Shown here piece by piece: positions 3,968 to 6,593 of a stretch of 6,593 nt of DNA. The notes under the pieces were generated by a model, which saw nothing but the letters and a program-made list of their open reading frames with translations, did not search any database and was not told the origin of the DNA. The stretch's first letter is position 1. Every line of letters starts with the position of its first letter. The stretch lies in assembly GCA_938036745.1 (NCBI GenBank), contig CALHWG010000027.1, forward strand, positions 1 through 6,593, in the 5' to 3' direction. The translations under genes and the position numbers were made by a program. The stretch is from an uncultured bacterium (GTDB taxonomy: Bacteria; Patescibacteriota; Saccharimonadia; Saccharimonadales; Saccharimonadaceae).

Positions 3968-5978
3968 TTATTTCTTTCAAGAATTCATCTTCATCCATAA
4001 CTTTTACACCTAGTTTTTCGGCCTTCGAAATTTTTGTTGCACCAACCTTTTCACCAATTACCAAAAAATCTGTAGTTTTCGAAATTGTTTTTTGGAATTT
4101 TCCGCCCAACTCTTCAATTTTTTCTGCAGCCTTTTCGCGCGCCATTGTTTTTAGCGTTCCAGTAATTACAAAATTCTTACCACTTAAGATCCCCTCATTT
4201 TTTGCAAAATTTTGCACTTTCACGCCAAGGTTAAACATTTTTGTTAAAACTCGCAAATTTTCATCATCATTAAAATATGCTAAAATACTTTCAGCAACTT
4301 TCTTACCAATACCATCGATTTCAAGAAGCTCTTCAAGTGTTGCATTACAAATATTTTCAAATTTATTAAATTTTTCCGCCAAAAGCTTTGCCGTTTCGCC
4401 ACCAATATGCCTGATTCCAAGAGCTGAGATAAATTTGGAGAGTTCTGGACTTTTCGAAGACTCAATAGCTCCTAGAAGATTATTAACTGAAGTTTCTCCA
4501 AAGCGTTCAAGATCCAATAAATCACTTTTTTTAAGATTATAAATATCAGCCAAATCTCGAACTAACCCTTTCTCAACCAATAAATCAACATTTTTTTCAC
4601 CAAGATTTTCAATATCTAAACCTGCTTTCGAAGCATAAAATGTGACCGTTTTTTTCAAAATCAAGCTTGAATTTAAACCTTTTGCACGATATGCAACCTC
4701 ACCATTCGGTCGGTAAAACTCAATATCTGGGAACTGTTTCTCAAGCTCTTTTTTAAAATCGAAAACTTTAGCATTTTCTGGTCGAAGCTCCGGCAAAATC
4801 CGCAAAATTTTCGGAATAATATCGCCAGCTTTAAAAACTACTGCCGTATCACCAATTCGCACATCGAGTCGCTTAATTTCATCAGCATTATGTAAACTTG
4901 CATGCCGAACAGTGGTTCCGGCAAGTTGAACTGGCGAAAAAACCGCGACAGGAGTTGCGATACCAGTTCGTCCAATCGAAATAACTATGTCTGAAATCAC
5001 CGCCGTAACTTCTTCAGGAGAATATTTAAAAGCAATTGCTGCACGAGGCTGCTTTCCAACAATTCCAAGTTTCGAAAAATGCTCACGATTATTAATTTTT
5101 ACAACTAGCCCATCAGTATTAAATGGTAACTCTTTTCTCTTTTCACTCCAAAAATCAATAAACTCGATAACTTTTTTTAAACCGTTAATTTTTGAAGCTT
5201 GCTCATTTATCGTAAAACCAAGATTTTTTAATGCTTCATAAGCGAACTGGTTAGTAGGGATATCTTGTGGATTTTCACGAATTAAATCATAAGCTCGAAA
5301 ATGTAGAGGTCGAGAAGCCGCAATTGAAGGGTCAAGCTGGCGAATTGTACCTGCAGCCAGATTTCGTGGATTAGCAAATTCTGGTTCACCATGCTCTTTT
5401 CGAATAAGATTTATTTTTTCGAAATCTTCCTTCAAAATAACAATCTCGCCGCGAACTTCAGTTCTTCCATTTTTAAAATTTTCAAATTTACCACTTGCCT
5501 GTAAAAAAAGTGGAATATTTTTAATTGTTCTAATATTACTTGAAACATCTTCACCAACAAAAGAATCACCTCGAGTAACAGCTCTCACAAATTCACCATT
5601 CTCAAAAATAAGAGAACAAGCTAAACCATCCATTTTAATATCTGCAAAAAAATCCTCTTCAATATTTGGCTCAAGTTTTTTAATTCTCTCAAACCAATCA
5701 AAAATTTCTTTACTACTAAAAATATCGTTTAAACTTAACATTCTACTAGCGTGAGAAACCTTAATAAACCCACCTTTAACCATATTTCCAACTCTTTGTG
5801 TTGGTGAGTTTTTTGATATTATTTCTGGATTTTCAGCCTCAATTCTCTTAAGCTCAGAAAAAAGCGAATCGTAAACCGAATCTGGAGCACTTGGATTATC
5901 AAGAGTGTGATATTCGAAAGAATAACGGTTCAAAAGCTCTAGCAAATCTTTATATCGAGTGTTTTTATCTATCCCCAT
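3957..5978 (-). CDS. ligA: NAD+-dependent DNA ligase LigA lacking the zinc-finger cysteines
   Basis: Cytoplasmic enzyme that seals nicks in replication and repair using NAD+. 673 residues from the ATG at 5978. The NMN-binding Ia domain has Y23, H24, D33, Y36 and D37. The adenylation domain has the nucleophile K115 in KMDG (same number as E. coli K115), TRGD (R136), EVRGEI (E178), ANPRN, DGLVVK (K294) and AFKY (K318). The OB fold is about 325-395 (IGRTG, HASLHN). HhH repeats cover about 455-585 and a BRCT domain about 597-673. The normal Cys4 zinc finger (about 400-440) is altered: its four cysteines are all absent, and the protein has only C121 and C544. The usual Glu two residues before the lysine is Asp. 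AGGA at 5988-5985 sits 6 bases before the ATG, favouring it over TTG at 5984. It overlaps the membrane gene upstream by 14 bases and the P-loop gene downstream by 11. Confidence 0.97.
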   Translation of the reverse strand: MGIDKNTRYKDLLELLNRYSFEYHTLDNPSAPDSVYDSLFSELKRIEAENPEIISKNSPTQRVGNMVKGGFIKVSHASRMLSLNDIFSSKEIFDWFERIKKLEPNIEEDFFADIKMDGLACSLIFENGEFVRAVTRGDSFVGEDVSSNIRTIKNIPLFLQASGKFENFKNGRTEVRGEIVILKEDFEKINLIRKEHGEPEFANPRNLAAGTIRQLDPSIAASRPLHFRAYDLIRENPQDIPTNQFAYEALKNLGFTINEQASKINGLKKVIEFIDFWSEKRKELPFNTDGLVVKINNREHFSKLGIVGKQPRAAIAFKYSPEEVTAVISDIVISIGRTGIATPVAVFSPVQLAGTTVRHASLHNADEIKRLDVRIGDTAVVFKAGDIIPKILRILPELRPENAKVFDFKKELEKQFPDIEFYRPNGEVAYRAKGLNSSLILKKTVTFYASKAGLDIENLGEKNVDLLVEKGLVRDLADIYNLKKSDLLDLERFGETSVNNLLGAIESSKSPELSKFISALGIRHIGGETAKLLAEKFNKFENICNATLEELLEIDGIGKKVAESILAYFNDDENLRVLTKMFNLGVKVQNFAKNEGILSGKNFVITGTLKTMAREKAAEKIEELGGKFQKTISKTTDFLVIGEKVGATKISKAEKLGVKVMDEDEFLKEINAN

Positions 5979-6593
5979 CAACAATCCTTCGATATAAAAC
6001 GTAAATATAAACCGAACTTAAAACACAAGAAAAACAACTCATTAGGAGTATCGAGATCGGCACGATTGGAATATTGACAAAGAATCCATTAATTGAAATC
6101 AGCCAATTCATCAACATGATTATTGGAATTATTATAATCGACCAAATTAAAGCAAGTATAAAAATTAAAAATAGAATTCTCTTCAATATCGCAAGCCTTC
6201 TTTGAGAAACCATATCGCCAGCAATTTTTAGAGCCTGTAGTGGATAGGTTCCTGGAATTGTGACGATAATCATTGCGAAAATTGAGCCCATAACCCAAAA
6301 AGCTGAGAGTGAGAATAGCAATAGTATTGCACTAAAAAATACAGCTTGTTCTATTCCGCTCGATAAAAAACTTGTTGTTTTTGCGGCTGCACCAACAATC
6401 GTTGCAATAAATACAGGAACTAATTGCATTAATATTACGATAGCAATAACCGTCATTGGGATAATAGGAGCTCCACAAGAATATAAAGCATCTCTTAAAT
6501 TTAAGTTCTTTTTTCCACTTAAAATATTTCGACAAATCTGAACTGTCGCGAGCCAAATAAATAGCAATATTATGGCAAACATCATCTGTTGAA
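5965..6593 (-). CDS. Multi-pass membrane protein, C-terminal part (unknown function)
   Basis: The frame is open to the window edge; the first visible Met (6585) is preceded in frame by two Gln codons and no ribosome binding site, and begins within a hydrophobic span, so the true start probably lies outside. From that Met there are 206 residues, mostly membrane. Hydrophobic segments are about 1-17, 40-66, 80-98, 100-115, 135-162 and 170-197. Between them are a basic loop (RNILSGKKNLNLRD) and a loop PLQALKIAGDMVSQRRLAIL (115-134) with an amphipathic, positive look. The end, YRRIVDGDR, is cytosolic by the positive-inside rule. No enzymatic motif is visible and I cannot name the family. Its stop TAA (5967-5965) lies inside ligA, so the two are translationally coupled. 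That arrangement reflects genome compaction and does not by itself imply a role in DNA repair. Confidence 0.8.
   Translation of the reverse strand, partial: QQMMFAIILLFIWLATVQICRNILSGKKNLNLRDALYSCGAPIIPMTVIAIVILMQLVPVFIATIVGAAAKTTSFLSSGIEQAVFFSAILLLFSLSAFWVMGSIFAMIIVTIPGTYPLQALKIAGDMVSQRRLAILKRILFLIFILALIWSIIIIPIIMLMNWLISINGFFVNIPIVPISILLMSCFSCVLSSVYIYVLYRRIVDGDR
5985..5989 (-). promoter_or_regulatory. ligA: Ribosome binding site that sets the ligA start
   Basis: AAGGA on the minus strand ends 6 bases before ATG 5978-5976, a good spacing. The same site would touch the in-frame TTG codon at 5984, leaving no spacing, so ATG is the likely start. It lies within the last codons of the upstream membrane-protein gene. 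Confidence 0.6.

Noticed and set aside
5979..5984. TTG start for ligA two codons upstream.
   Set aside because: The AAGGA site would abut the TTG with no spacing, whereas it sits 6 bases from the ATG; the ATG also places the catalytic Lys at 115 as in E. coli.

Overview
The window looks like a chromosomal piece of an AT-rich, reduced-genome bacterium of the Candidate Phyla Radiation, most likely Candidatus Saccharibacteria (TM7). The evidence is the character of LeuRS and LigA, an LPXTG-type sorting tail on a neighbouring gene, and tightly overlapping genes. UGA works as a normal stop: the P-loop gene ends in TGA, and leuS and ligA contain no in-frame TGA. That argues against the Gracilibacteria/SR1 recoded groups. 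Lineage is inference; no rRNA is present.

Layout, left to right. Bases 1-92 (+) are the last codons of a cell-wall-anchored surface protein, followed by a strong rho-independent terminator (126-149). Facing it is a minus-strand terminator (161-187) that closes a possible ~86-nt small RNA (161-246). Bases about 150-1005 hold no intact gene. They contain a decayed minus-strand frame resembling the C-terminal end of an IS30-family transposase (322-561), an orphan plus-strand terminator (621-647), and a second broken minus-strand coding remnant (694-919) with a weak terminator behind it. This is a small accessory scar between two housekeeping units.

All intact genes are on the minus strand. Bases 5965-6593 encode the C-terminal part of a multi-pass membrane protein. 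It overlaps ligA (NAD+-dependent DNA ligase, 3957-5978), which in turn overlaps a 157-residue P-loop protein (3494-3967). The three look like one translationally coupled operon whose promoter lies beyond the right edge. leuS (1006-3450) follows but has its own strong sigma70-type promoter (TTGATT-N17-TATAAT) only a few bases from its ATG, so its mRNA should be leaderless. A perfect 10-bp inverted repeat brackets the -10 box. leuS ends at a clear terminator (922-956), with a tiny ORF behind a perfect GGAGG between stop and terminator.

The most notable point is that LigA keeps its catalytic, OB, HhH and BRCT parts but has lost all four cysteines of its zinc finger. No complete novel defence, CRISPR or mobile system is visible.
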